This document shows, one piece after another, positions 37,707-46,582 of a DNA stretch of 64,000 nt. The stretch is from the NCBI GenBank assembly GCA_031292555.1, contig JARLGV010000121.1, forward strand, positions 1 through 64,000, read 5' to 3'. The position numbers and the translations under genes are program-made. The stretch is from Fimbriimonas sp. GTDB lineage: Bacteria; Armatimonadota; Fimbriimonadia; Fimbriimonadales; Fimbriimonadaceae. Every line of letters begins with the position of its first letter. Position 1 is the first letter of the stretch. Below the pieces are notes generated by a model. That model was given only the letters and a program-made list of their open reading frames with translations. It was not told the DNA's origin and did no database searches.

Positions 37707-38915
37707 ATGCGGATAGCGATGAACTCCCTTACCGGTGAAAAACTGTCGCAGGCAGTCGGCTTGGTACAGGCTGCGGGATGCGACGTGTGGCTGACTTTCG
37801 TGCGCGAGACCTCGGTGAGCGGGGATCCGGTGCTCGACCTGATTTTGGATGGCGGGTTGACGTGGCAGAGCGCGTTGATGGTCGCGAAGACCGGTGAGAA
37901 GATCGCGATCGTGGGCAACTACGACGCCGACCCGTTGCGAGCTTCGGGGGATTGGGATCGCATCGTGCCCTACGTGCAGGGGATTGGAAGTCCGCTTCTA
38001 GATGAGCTGGACAGGCTCGTGTCACCAGGAGGGAAGATCGCGGTGAACTTCTCGGAGAACGACGTGCAGTCCGATGGCTTGGGGCACGGCATGTTTCTCG
38101 TGCTCCAAAACTACCTAAAGGGCTCCCGCTTTGAGGGCAGTCTCGTGAGCGCGGAGGGGATTCTCATGCCGCTGCGGGGAGTGAAGTCTCCGTCGGAGGT
38201 TGCACGAATGCGAGGGGCGATCGAGGAGACCGACCGCCTGTTCGACGAGATCGGCCGTTTTGCCCGGATTGGCGTCACCGAGTTGGCCGTATTCGAGCAC
38301 GTACAGAAGTCAATCGCGGAGCGGGGCCTCGGCTATGCCTGGGACTCGACGGCCGACCCGATCGTGAACAGTGGGCCTCATTCGATGATCGGACACGGTT
38401 TGCCTTCCGCGAGCATCGCCCTTGAGCCGGGGCACGTGTTCCATATCGATCTTGGAGTCACGAAGGACGGCTATTCGTCGGATATCCAGCGATGCTGGTA
38501 CGTCTCCGACGGCGAGGAGATCCCTTCCGACGCTCTCGAGGCTATCGATGCGGTGAACGGCGCCATCTCGGCTGCCGCCGACATTCTGAAGCCGGGCGCT
38601 CTTGGTCACGAAGTCGACGCCGCCGCCCGATCGTATCTGGTCGGTCGAGGATATCCGGAGTATCTCCATGCCCTTGGCCATCAGGTTGGCCGCACCGCTC
38701 ACGACGGCGGGGCGGTCCTCGGTCCGAAGTGGGAGCGATACGGAGGTACGCCGAGCATCCCGATCCGCGCCGGCGAAGTCTACACCCTGGAGTTAGGAGT
38801 GATCATGGCATCGCGCGGCTACCTGGGCCTTGAGGAGATGGTCCTCGTCAAGGACGACGGTTTGGAGTGGCTGACCGATCGGCAACTCACGTTGCCGATC
38901 GTCGGTTATTCGTAG
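37707..38915 (+). CDS. M24-family metallopeptidase (Xaa-Pro aminopeptidase-like)
   Basis: A 402-residue pita-bread peptidase. All five metal ligands are visible in the C-terminal domain: Asp in VFHIDLGVT, Asp in YSSDIQRCW, His in HALGHQVGRTAHD, Glu in VYTLELGV and Glu in LGLEEMVLV. The N-terminal half is a creatinase/prolidase-type domain (about 1-160). It should remove N-terminal residues before proline or cleave Xaa-Pro dipeptides, in the cytoplasm since no signal peptide is seen. ATG 37719 is an alternative start. Its end overlaps the convergent MmgE/PrpD gene by 10 bases. Confidence 0.92.
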   Translation: MRIAMNSLTGEKLSQAVGLVQAAGCDVWLTFVRETSVSGDPVLDLILDGGLTWQSALMVAKTGEKIAIVGNYDADPLRASGDWDRIVPYVQGIGSPLLDELDRLVSPGGKIAVNFSENDVQSDGLGHGMFLVLQNYLKGSRFEGSLVSAEGILMPLRGVKSPSEVARMRGAIEETDRLFDEIGRFARIGVTELAVFEHVQKSIAERGLGYAWDSTADPIVNSGPHSMIGHGLPSASIALEPGHVFHIDLGVTKDGYSSDIQRCWYVSDGEEIPSDALEAIDAVNGAISAAADILKPGALGHEVDAAARSYLVGRGYPEYLHALGHQVGRTAHDGGAVLGPKWERYGGTPSIPIRAGEVYTLELGVIMASRGYLGLEEMVLVKDDGLEWLTDRQLTLPIVGYS

Positions 38916-40450
38916 CCCTCGCGCCGCGCGATCTCGAAGGCGTACAACTCGGTCACTTCCTCCGAAGAAAGAGCTCCCAGCGAGTTCAGGTGGGATACCA
39001 CTCTTGAGACGTCGGCTTCATCCGGCAACGCCAAGGCTCCGAGCAATCGGAACTTGTGACTGAGGATCGCGTCCAGATCGGCAACCGTGTTTCGCGAATG
39101 CCCGGCCGGGTACATGACCAGACCGCTATCGTAGACGCGATCATCGTCCATCGTGACCACCAGGGAAGTCGGTATTCCGTCCGGGTAGTTGGCATCGTAT
39201 TCCGGGCCACCGTGCTCGAAAGTGATCTTCTCCATCAACTTGCGGGTCAAAGGATCGAAAATCGCGTTTCGGTGATAGTCGTAGGGCGAAAGCATCAGGG
39301 CCTGCCAGAGCTGATCGGTGGATCCGTATTGCGGCAACTCATCCTTCGCTGCGATCGCCTTTCGGAGCATCGTCGCCACGATGTAGACCATGGAATGGTC
39401 GGCGGACTGGCGGGTGTGTGGATCACGTTTGGCCGGGTCGCCGATGATGCCGAACGCGGGCTCATAGGCTTTGACCAGGATGCGGACGAGACGATCGGGG
39501 TCGAGGACGTCGGGATGGGCGGCGATGACGTCGAGTAGGCCCTGAAGGGCGCCGGCCGACTGGTGCTCATAGAGACCCATCTTGAAGTGCATGCCCATTA
39601 CTGCGAAGTTGTCGCCGGAATGGGTGAAGACTAGGTCGAAGGGGGATTCGCCGTTTGTCGGTTCGAATTGACGGAACAGGCTCTCCGGATTTCGGAAGAT
39701 GTCTTTCGGACCGACGAAGCCGGCCATCGATCGCTTCATGCTCAGAATGGCGGCTTCGGTGCTGATCGCCGCGCTGGCTCCCTTGGAATCGCTCAGTTGC
39801 TTGCCGGCCCGAATCGCTCGCCACGGGATGTAGTGGGCGACGAACATGCCGATCGCCGACTCGATCTGCTCGGCGGTTGCGCCCATCAACGCACCGTAGG
39901 TCGCGGCCGAGGCGATGGCGCCGTGAACCACGTGGTCGATCTTGTACGACTTGAGGCTGAACACTTCGGCGAGCCGGCCCCTAATCTCGTCAACCAACAA
40001 CATTCCGCGAAGCGCAGCAGCGCCGTTCAATCGGCGCTGTTGGCACGCGGCGATGACGACGGAGTAGAAGTCGTTGTGGCCGAACTCGCCCGCGTTATGA
40101 CCAAGCGCGGGGTTGTAGCCGAAGTTCGTTCCGTTACTGTCCCACTCCCGCATCGCGGAGGCGTTCGCGACGATCGCCTTTTCCGATTTCACGCGGATGG
40201 TCGACCCAAGCGGAGTCGCCCCGCTTGGGTCGAGATACTCGAGCGCCTCGTGGCGCAAGATCGTTGGCGCGTTGGTCCGAAGCGCCAGTGCGGAGGCGCC
40301 GCACAGGACGGCATCGGTATGCAGCAGGCGACCTCGGTCGAGGGCAGCTTGCGAAGGGCCGTCACCAAGTCGTCCCTGAACGAAGTCGATGGCGAACTGA
40401 CCGATACCGAGAGCCTGGTTAGTGTCTCGTGGAAGCGTGGTGGTTTTCAT
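38906..40450 (-). CDS. MmgE/PrpD family protein (2-methylcitrate dehydratase-like)
   Basis: A 514-residue protein of the iron-independent 2-methylcitrate dehydratase family. Recognisable blocks: REWDSNGTNFGYNPALGHNA near residue 105, VVHGAIASAATYGALMGATA, AILSMKRSMAGFVGPKDIF and a C-terminal ITFEHGGPEYDANYPDGIPT. PrpD dehydrates 2-methylcitrate in propionate degradation; other members act on citrate or itaconate-type substrates. No prpB or prpC neighbours are present, so the pathway is uncertain. ATG 40450 is used. It lies 13 bases after the DUF1800 gene on the same strand. Confidence 0.9.
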   Translation of the reverse strand: MKTTTLPRDTNQALGIGQFAIDFVQGRLGDGPSQAALDRGRLLHTDAVLCGASALALRTNAPTILRHEALEYLDPSGATPLGSTIRVKSEKAIVANASAMREWDSNGTNFGYNPALGHNAGEFGHNDFYSVVIAACQQRRLNGAAALRGMLLVDEIRGRLAEVFSLKSYKIDHVVHGAIASAATYGALMGATAEQIESAIGMFVAHYIPWRAIRAGKQLSDSKGASAAISTEAAILSMKRSMAGFVGPKDIFRNPESLFRQFEPTNGESPFDLVFTHSGDNFAVMGMHFKMGLYEHQSAGALQGLLDVIAAHPDVLDPDRLVRILVKAYEPAFGIIGDPAKRDPHTRQSADHSMVYIVATMLRKAIAAKDELPQYGSTDQLWQALMLSPYDYHRNAIFDPLTRKLMEKITFEHGGPEYDANYPDGIPTSLVVTMDDDRVYDSGLVMYPAGHSRNTVADLDAILSHKFRLLGALALPDEADVSRVVSHLNSLGALSSEEVTELYAFEIARREGYE

Positions 40451-40463
40451 AGATCCTGTTGTA

Positions 40464-41936
40464 TTAGCAAACTTGAAATTCAGGAGCGGAGAACAGGAGA
40501 CGTGCAACTGCGCTCAGGCTGCGTGACGCGCCGGACGGGGTCTTGAGCGACGCCAGTCCACCGGCCTTGTCGAATGCCTGGATCAGCAGGAACTGCTTCT
40601 CCGGTGGCAAGTCGGCATCGAAGATCTGGAGGAACTTGATCACCGAGTTATACGAAGTGATCGGATTCGAGTCGGTGACCTGCTTGGCCAGAAATGCGGC
40701 GAGGGGCTGTTCCGGCTCGCCGACGCCCAAGATCATGTCTGCGAACTGGACTCGTGCGAGCATGTTGTTCGGGGTGATCCAAGATTGACCCCAATCCCAG
40801 CCGCCAACATTGGGAGGGAAGAGCAGAGTCATGCCTTGCTTCGCCATTGGGCCGAGCACGATGCCGGACGCGTCGCGCAGGGGTTTGGCGAGGGGAGTGT
40901 CGGGCGACGGTATGGCGCCGTGCATTCCGGCAAGGATCGGATAGAGGCCGAACTGACGGAGGATGGGAACAACGAAGTCCAACGGGCTCTTTACACGCCT
41001 TCTGATGCAGCTTTCATCCCAGAATTCGTCTGTCTTGGCGATCTCGAACAGGATGTCACGAATGCTCCCGTTCGTTTTGATATAACGGTGTGCCAGTCGA
41101 TTGGCAACTGGTGAGCTGATCTCGTCCGAAGCATAGAAATGCCATAGCTTCTGCGTGACGAAATAGGCGGTCTGTGGCTTGGCGGCGATCATCTCCAATA
41201 GCGAGTCAGTATCGTAGTTCGCCTGTTTGCCTAGGACCGATTTGACTCTATCGTCGTGGAGATCTGGACTGAAGCTGGACGTGACAAGCGGGACATTGCG
41301 GGTCAGGCAGCTTTGCAGCTTCGCCTGGAAGTCCTCCGCCGGCACTTCATATAGGAGGTACCGGTTGCCCCATCCGGTCAGCGATCGTGCCGCTTCCTGG
41401 ATATCGTGTTCGGTGTAATTGCCCTTGCCAAGCGTAAAGAGCTCCATCAACTCGCGGGCAAAGTTCTCGTTGGGGTGGTTCCGGACGCTTGTGTCGCCAT
41501 CTAGGTAGCGAAGCATGGCCGGGTCCTTTGCAACTGCCTTGAGGAGCGCGGGAAACTCGCCGGTTCCGTAGGTGCGAAGCGTTTCGAGATAGCCATAGAG
41601 CATTGGACCGAACTCGACCTTTTCTCCGCTCACCGCAAAGTGGTTGTGCCAAAAGAAGGTGAGCTTCTGTTCAGCCGGACGTTGCGTCATCAAAAGGCGC
41701 AGCGCCCACCAAGCGGCAAAGCGGTAGCCATCCAGGTAGATCTCGGTCTTACCGGGCTCTCGACAGATCTCCCAGGGAGAAACAGGGAAGCCCTCGTTCT
41801 CCTTCTCAAAGTTCAGAAGGTGATCGAGGGCTCCTTCAATGCCCATCGGTTCAAGATGGGCAAGTTCCCGTTCGGTGGCTCCCAAGCCGAAGCGTCGGAG
41901 CAAATGGGCGATTTTCTGTCGGTTGGTGAGATTCAT
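40464..41936 (-). CDS. DUF1800 domain protein
   Basis: A 490-residue protein matching DUF1800: HLLRRFGLGATERELAHLE at the start, EQKLTFFWHNHFAVSGEKV, NENFARELMELFTLGKGNYT and LLFPPNVGGWDWGQSWI. DUF1800 proteins are usually encoded next to a DUF1501 protein and are thought to act in the periplasm or on the surface; neither a DUF1501 partner nor an obvious signal peptide is present here. It lies 13 bases upstream of the MmgE/PrpD gene and 25 bases downstream of sucC. Biochemical role unknown. Confidence 0.92.
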   Translation of the reverse strand: MNLTNRQKIAHLLRRFGLGATERELAHLEPMGIEGALDHLLNFEKENEGFPVSPWEICREPGKTEIYLDGYRFAAWWALRLLMTQRPAEQKLTFFWHNHFAVSGEKVEFGPMLYGYLETLRTYGTGEFPALLKAVAKDPAMLRYLDGDTSVRNHPNENFARELMELFTLGKGNYTEHDIQEAARSLTGWGNRYLLYEVPAEDFQAKLQSCLTRNVPLVTSSFSPDLHDDRVKSVLGKQANYDTDSLLEMIAAKPQTAYFVTQKLWHFYASDEISSPVANRLAHRYIKTNGSIRDILFEIAKTDEFWDESCIRRRVKSPLDFVVPILRQFGLYPILAGMHGAIPSPDTPLAKPLRDASGIVLGPMAKQGMTLLFPPNVGGWDWGQSWITPNNMLARVQFADMILGVGEPEQPLAAFLAKQVTDSNPITSYNSVIKFLQIFDADLPPEKQFLLIQAFDKAGGLASLKTPSGASRSLSAVARLLFSAPEFQVC

Positions 41937-41961
41937 ACCGCCAATCTCTCAACCGACGAAA

Positions 41962-43113
41962 TCATCCCCGGGCAAGTTCAACGATTTTCTTGGCGCCTTC
42001 CTGCACAGTTTCTGCGGGCACGATTCGCGAGCCGGCAAGAATCTTCCTGCCTTCCTCGACCGCGGTGCCTTCGATTCGGGCGACCACCGGAATGTCGGTA
42101 TCGAGCGTTGCGAACGCAGCGAGCACGCCCTTGGCGACCTCGTCGACGCGCGTGATACCTCCAAAGATATTGATGAAAAGTCCCTTCACGGCGGGATCCA
42201 TGAGAATGAGTTCCACGCAGCTTCGGACGCGGTCTTCTTTGGCGCCGCCTCCGACGTCCAGGAAGTTGGCCGGAGTCCCGCCGGCGGCGGTAATTTCGTC
42301 AAGCGACTGCATGACCAGGCCCGCGCCGTTTCCAATGATGCCGATCTCGCCGCCCAGCTTCACGTAGGCGATCCCGCGCCGGTTGGCTTCTGCTTCGATC
42401 GGGTCTTCCGCGCTGTCGCTGCTGGTGGCCTGATAGTCCTTGTGGCGGAACAGCGAGTTGTCGTCGATGGAAACCTTGGCGTCGGCGGCGATCAACTTGC
42501 CTTCGGGGGTCAAAGCACACGGGTTGATCTCGACCATCTCGGCGTCAGCTGCTTCATAGGCGCGGACGAGATTCTTGATCATCGAAACCATCTGGTTTCG
42601 GGCTTCCTTGGGGATATTCGCATCCTTGATCGCCTTTCGCAGTTGGAAGTCGGAAAGGCCCCAGGCCGGATCGATCGCGACTTTGACAATTGCCCCAGGA
42701 TTGGTCTCCGCCACTTCCTCAATCTCCATCCCGCCTTCGGCGCTGATCATTACGATCGATTTCTGGATATTTCGATCGAGCAGCACAGCGACATAGAACT
42801 CTTTTGCGATGTCGACGGTTTCAGCGATCAGGATCTTCTCCACGACCATACCGGTCGGGTTCTGCTTGCTGATGAGTCGCTTTCCGATGAGATCCTTCGC
42901 AAAGGCTGCCGCGTCGTCCGCGGTATCGAATAGCTTGACGCCGCCGGCTTTGCCGCGGCCACCCATCAGAACCTGGGCCTTAACCACGACCTTTCCGCCG
43001 AGTCGTTCCGCGATCGCCTTGGCCTCGATTGGATCGGAGGTCACGTCCCCGGCCGGAACAGGCACGCCATAGCGCGCAAGCAACTCTTTCGATTGGTACT
43101 CGTGAAGCTTCAT
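41962..43113 (-). CDS. sucC: Succinyl-CoA synthetase beta subunit (ADP-forming)
   Basis: SucC (383 residues) with SucD interconverts succinyl-CoA and succinate with ATP or GTP formation in the citric acid cycle. It begins MKLHEYQSKELLARYGVPVP; the ATP-grasp fold is seen in VVVKAQVLMGGRGKAGGVKL, MEIEEVAETNPGAIVKV and VEINPCALTPEGKLIAADAK, and the C-terminal CoA-ligase part in FLDVGGGAKEDRV and FINIFGGITRVDEVAKG. sucD does not follow, unlike most genomes. DUF1800 starts 25 bases downstream, so the transcript may continue into it. Confidence 0.97.
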   Translation of the reverse strand: MKLHEYQSKELLARYGVPVPAGDVTSDPIEAKAIAERLGGKVVVKAQVLMGGRGKAGGVKLFDTADDAAAFAKDLIGKRLISKQNPTGMVVEKILIAETVDIAKEFYVAVLLDRNIQKSIVMISAEGGMEIEEVAETNPGAIVKVAIDPAWGLSDFQLRKAIKDANIPKEARNQMVSMIKNLVRAYEAADAEMVEINPCALTPEGKLIAADAKVSIDDNSLFRHKDYQATSSDSAEDPIEAEANRRGIAYVKLGGEIGIIGNGAGLVMQSLDEITAAGGTPANFLDVGGGAKEDRVRSCVELILMDPAVKGLFINIFGGITRVDEVAKGVLAAFATLDTDIPVVARIEGTAVEEGRKILAGSRIVPAETVQEGAKKIVELARG

Positions 43114-43202
43114 AGGGTTTCGTACAGGTTACCCGGCGAGTTGCCCGGAGTTGGCTGGCACATTCCTGCGCTCATATCGGCGCCATGTGGTTTTCGTTTA
43201 TC

Positions 43203-44075
43203 TCAGCCGGCGTTGAGAAGGCGGATCCGATAGATGCCGTGAGCGGCCGAAATGTAGAGGGTCTTTCGATCAGAATCGCCGAAGCAGAAATTGGTGACGA
43301 CGTCCTTGACAAAGATCAGGCCAAGGTATTTGCCGGAGGAATCGAAAACTTGAACTCCCCCCGGGCCAGCGCAGTAGACGTTTCCTTTGCGGTCAACCTT
43401 GAGGCCGGCGGCTGCCCCGGGTAGTTCGCCGGTGAGGTAGGCGAAGAGCGAACTGGATTGAAATGATCCGTCTGGAGCGACATCGTACGAGCGGATGCAG
43501 TGGCGAGTCGAGTCGGTCACATAGGCCTTTTTGCGATCGTTTGAGAAGCAGATGCCGTTCGGCATAGCCAGATCCCTCGCGACGACAGTGACCGCGCCGT
43601 CGGTTGAAAGGCGGAAAACGCCGCTGAAGTCCAACTCCGGCTTCGTTGGACCGCCTTTGAGCTGCGGATCCGTGAAATAGATGGTCCCATCCTGCCATAC
43701 CACTAGGTCGAGTGGCCCATTCAGCCGCTTGCCTTGGTACGAGTCGACGAGAGTCTTGGTGCGGCCATCCGGCTCGGACCTCACGATAGAGTGGCTCTTC
43801 ATCTCACACGCCAAGAGTCTCCCCTGCGCGTCGCATGTCCGGCCATACGGATGGTTTCCGCCCTTGGAGATCTGGGTGGTGACGCCCTTGCGCCACGAAG
43901 AGATCCCATTTCCGATCGGGTCACTCCAAGTCAGACCGATTTGCTCGATCCATACCGGTCCAACCGCGAATCGCGTTCCAAAAACGATCTGTTCGACGCG
44001 TGCGCCGTTCGCCAGGATATGCTCGGGCGGCCGGACTTGGCTGAAGGCGGCAATGAGAAACAGAAGGTGCGTCAT
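43203..44075 (-). CDS. Secreted SMP-30/gluconolactonase-like protein
   Basis: A 290-residue exported six-bladed propeller. It has a short signal peptide (MTHLLFLIAAFSQ). Family blocks: GPVWIEQIGLTWSDPIGN, GRLLACEMKSHSIVR, NGPLDLVVWQDGTIYFTDP, MPNGICFSNDRKKAYVTDS and GAAAGLKVDRKGNVYCAGPG. The Glu, Asn and Asp metal ligands of the lactonase site fall within these. It likely hydrolyses a sugar lactone or related ester outside the cytoplasm. It is divergent from the CocE-type hydrolase gene 106 bases away; both are secreted. Confidence 0.92.
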   Translation of the reverse strand: MTHLLFLIAAFSQVRPPEHILANGARVEQIVFGTRFAVGPVWIEQIGLTWSDPIGNGISSWRKGVTTQISKGGNHPYGRTCDAQGRLLACEMKSHSIVRSEPDGRTKTLVDSYQGKRLNGPLDLVVWQDGTIYFTDPQLKGGPTKPELDFSGVFRLSTDGAVTVVARDLAMPNGICFSNDRKKAYVTDSTRHCIRSYDVAPDGSFQSSSLFAYLTGELPGAAAGLKVDRKGNVYCAGPGGVQVFDSSGKYLGLIFVKDVVTNFCFGDSDRKTLYISAAHGIYRIRLLNAG

Positions 44076-44181
44076 AGAGTTCGATTCCGATGTGGCGCTT
44101 TGGTGCCGTGTTTGGAAGGATTACTACAGATTATCCGCGCATTGCCCAACCGGTCGGTTCTGGGAAGGGTAATACGCAGTC

Positions 44182-46491
44182 ATGAGTCGAGCATCGCTTT
44201 GTTGTTTTCTCTCGGCATTTCTTGCCGCTTCCGCTTGTGCCGAAACGATTCGAATGACGATCACGTTTGCGGGTACGCCGGTTGGCGAGAATGTCTACGT
44301 GCTCAGCGAGGATGGCACATTCACCTCGAATACCAAGTTAGAGATTGGCGGCACTCAGATCAAGAGTGACATGGCCGGGAAGTTTGTGAGCAATCGACTC
44401 GTCGAGTTTCGGTGCGAAGTGATGACGCCGGCCCAATCGGGGCCTCTGCTTTTGACGCTGAAGAACGGCAAGTACCACGCCCACACCAGCAAGATGGATA
44501 AGGACTTGCCCCTATCGGTCAAGAACGAACCGTACTTCGGCAACCTTCATCCTCAATTCACCGCTTCGGTGCTTGGGATGCTCGATTTCAAGAAGAAGAG
44601 CGTGCAGGAAGTAAAGGCGTTTTGTCCGGATGCCGGTGCCTTCATGACTCCTCGCTGGACGCCCGAAGACGAGAGGGTTACTCCGATGGGAGTAGCCCGG
44701 ATGTACGGAATGCAACTAGCGCCGGTTGCCGGCGAATATGCGATGGACTCGGCCGGACATGTAGTTGCCATGGATGTTCCAGGCCAGAAACTCCGCTTTA
44801 TCGTCGCCGGATGGGATGCCCTCTTCAAGGATCCGCTGGCTGCATTTCCAGAGTTGAGCCAGGTGCGCTACAAGTACGTGATCGACAAGGGTGTTCACAT
44901 GAAGACCCGCGATGGAGTCGACCTCGTGCAAGACGTGATTCGTCCGGACTCCCCCGGCAAGTACCCGGTCATTCTCGAACGGACCCCTTACGGCCGGACC
45001 GGCGCAGGCGTTGAGGGCCCCTTCTATGCGACGCGTGGATACGCATTCGTCGTACAAGACTGCCGAGGTCGGGACGACAGCGGTGGAGAATGGGACCCGT
45101 TCGTTCACGAGCGCAAGGACGGCTACGACACGGTCGAGTGGGTCGCCAAGCAGCCCTGGTGCGACGGCAACGTCGGCATGATCGGAGGCAGCTACGGCGG
45201 AATCGTCCAGTGGGAGGCGGCGGTGGAACGTCCTTCGGCGCTCAAGTGCATCGTGCCGCAGGTCTCCCCTCCGGACGCTTTTTTGAATCTCCCGTATGAC
45301 AACGGCATCTTCTTCCTGTGGGGCGCCGTTTGGTGGGCCAAGATCGTGGCGGGAAAGAGCGCTGACCTATCGTCGTTCATGTCTGCACTGCCTCACCCGA
45401 ATGCCTTCAAGACGCTCCCGCTGTCAAAGGTAGACGAAGCGGTCCTCGGTCATCATGTCGCGTTCTTCAGTAAGTGGCTAGAAAGGGACAAGGCGAACGA
45501 TTGGGCCGGCTTCAACTACGAGGATGACCTGAAGAACGTAACGATACCGGCGCTTCACATAAGCGGCTGGTGGGATGGTGACGAGATCGGCACGATGCTG
45601 AACTGGCAGATCATGCGGGGCCTGGGAAGGAAGAACCAGTGGTTGGTCTATGGGCCATGGACTCACCTGTTCAACAGCTCCACGAAGATCGGCGACGAAG
45701 ACTTCGGCCCTACGGCGGTGATCGACCTCGATTCGGTCTATTTGCGATGGTTCGACACGTGGCTCAAGCACCGGAGCGTGGGGATGGAGAAGATTCCTCA
45801 CGTTCGAGCGTTCATTACCGGCGCCAACAAGTGGGTGGAATCAAGCGACTGGCCCCTGACGACCACGAAACCGGCGACGCTCTACCTGGGCGGTGACAAG
45901 AAGGAAGCCACGCTCATGCAGAAACCGGTCAGTTCCGGCTTGCCGCTCCACTATACGTACGATCCCAAGGTTGCCGAGGTGGACAAGAAGCTCGCCAATC
46001 CGGATCCTGATCACGCAAGTTTGGCGTTCAACCTGCCGAAGAAGGCGCCGGGAATCCTCATGTTCAGATCGAAGCCCCTGCCGAAGCCACTTGTCGTAGC
46101 AGGACCGATCGTAGTCGATCTGCACTTCTCGACCTCCGCAAGGGACACTGATTTCTTCGTGTCGTTGGTCGACATCGATGAGAAGGGGAACACCAAGGCC
46201 TACGGTCAGCCGGGCAAACTGCGTGCAAGCTATCTTTCCGGTCTGAGCAGCCCCAAACCGCTCGTGCCCGGCAAAATATACCAAGCCAAGATCCGCTTGT
46301 GGGACATCGCCCACGAGTTCGCCAAGGGACATCGCATCGGCCTGCTCTTGAGAAGCACGATGTTCCCGGTCTACGCGCGAAACTTGGGAACCGGCGAGCC
46401 GATTAAGGATGCGACCAAGATGATGGTCCAAGTGCAGTCGATCTACCAAGATCGAAAACACCCCAGCACCCTGGCGTTCCAAACACAATGA
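44182..46491 (+). CDS. Secreted CocE/NonD family hydrolase
   Basis: A 769-residue exported alpha/beta hydrolase. A signal peptide (to about residue 20, ending SACA) is followed by a beta-rich extra domain of about 200 residues, then the X-Pro dipeptidyl-peptidase S15-type core: VILERTPYGRTGAG, YAFVVQDCRGRDDSGGEWDP and the nucleophile elbow IGGSYGG with Ser337. ISGWWDGDE and TWLKHRS lie in the later catalytic region. The C-terminal jelly roll is present (VDLHFSTSARDTDFFVSLVD). Family members cleave acyl or peptide bonds such as cocaine esters or glutaryl groups; the substrate is unknown. TAATAC lies 6 bases before the ATG. Confidence 0.9.
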   Translation: MSRASLCCFLSAFLAASACAETIRMTITFAGTPVGENVYVLSEDGTFTSNTKLEIGGTQIKSDMAGKFVSNRLVEFRCEVMTPAQSGPLLLTLKNGKYHAHTSKMDKDLPLSVKNEPYFGNLHPQFTASVLGMLDFKKKSVQEVKAFCPDAGAFMTPRWTPEDERVTPMGVARMYGMQLAPVAGEYAMDSAGHVVAMDVPGQKLRFIVAGWDALFKDPLAAFPELSQVRYKYVIDKGVHMKTRDGVDLVQDVIRPDSPGKYPVILERTPYGRTGAGVEGPFYATRGYAFVVQDCRGRDDSGGEWDPFVHERKDGYDTVEWVAKQPWCDGNVGMIGGSYGGIVQWEAAVERPSALKCIVPQVSPPDAFLNLPYDNGIFFLWGAVWWAKIVAGKSADLSSFMSALPHPNAFKTLPLSKVDEAVLGHHVAFFSKWLERDKANDWAGFNYEDDLKNVTIPALHISGWWDGDEIGTMLNWQIMRGLGRKNQWLVYGPWTHLFNSSTKIGDEDFGPTAVIDLDSVYLRWFDTWLKHRSVGMEKIPHVRAFITGANKWVESSDWPLTTTKPATLYLGGDKKEATLMQKPVSSGLPLHYTYDPKVAEVDKKLANPDPDHASLAFNLPKKAPGILMFRSKPLPKPLVVAGPIVVDLHFSTSARDTDFFVSLVDIDEKGNTKAYGQPGKLRASYLSGLSSPKPLVPGKIYQAKIRLWDIAHEFAKGHRIGLLLRSTMFPVYARNLGTGEPIKDATKMMVQVQSIYQDRKHPSTLAFQTQ

Positions 46492-46523
46492 TCGGCACTG
46501 CGTCTAGAAGTCGCCTAAAAGAA

Positions 46524-46551
46524 AACGAGGCCCCTCGCAAGGGGCCTCGTT
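46524..46551. terminator. Bidirectional terminator
   Basis: Perfect 11-bp stem AACGAGGCCCC / GGGGCCTCGTT with a 6-base loop, between convergent genes ending at 46491 and 46583. On the minus strand it is followed by TTCTTTTAGG, a T-rich tail. Confidence 0.8.
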
Positions 46552-46582
46552 CTGGGGGATGGGAGGTAATCCGCCTGGATTG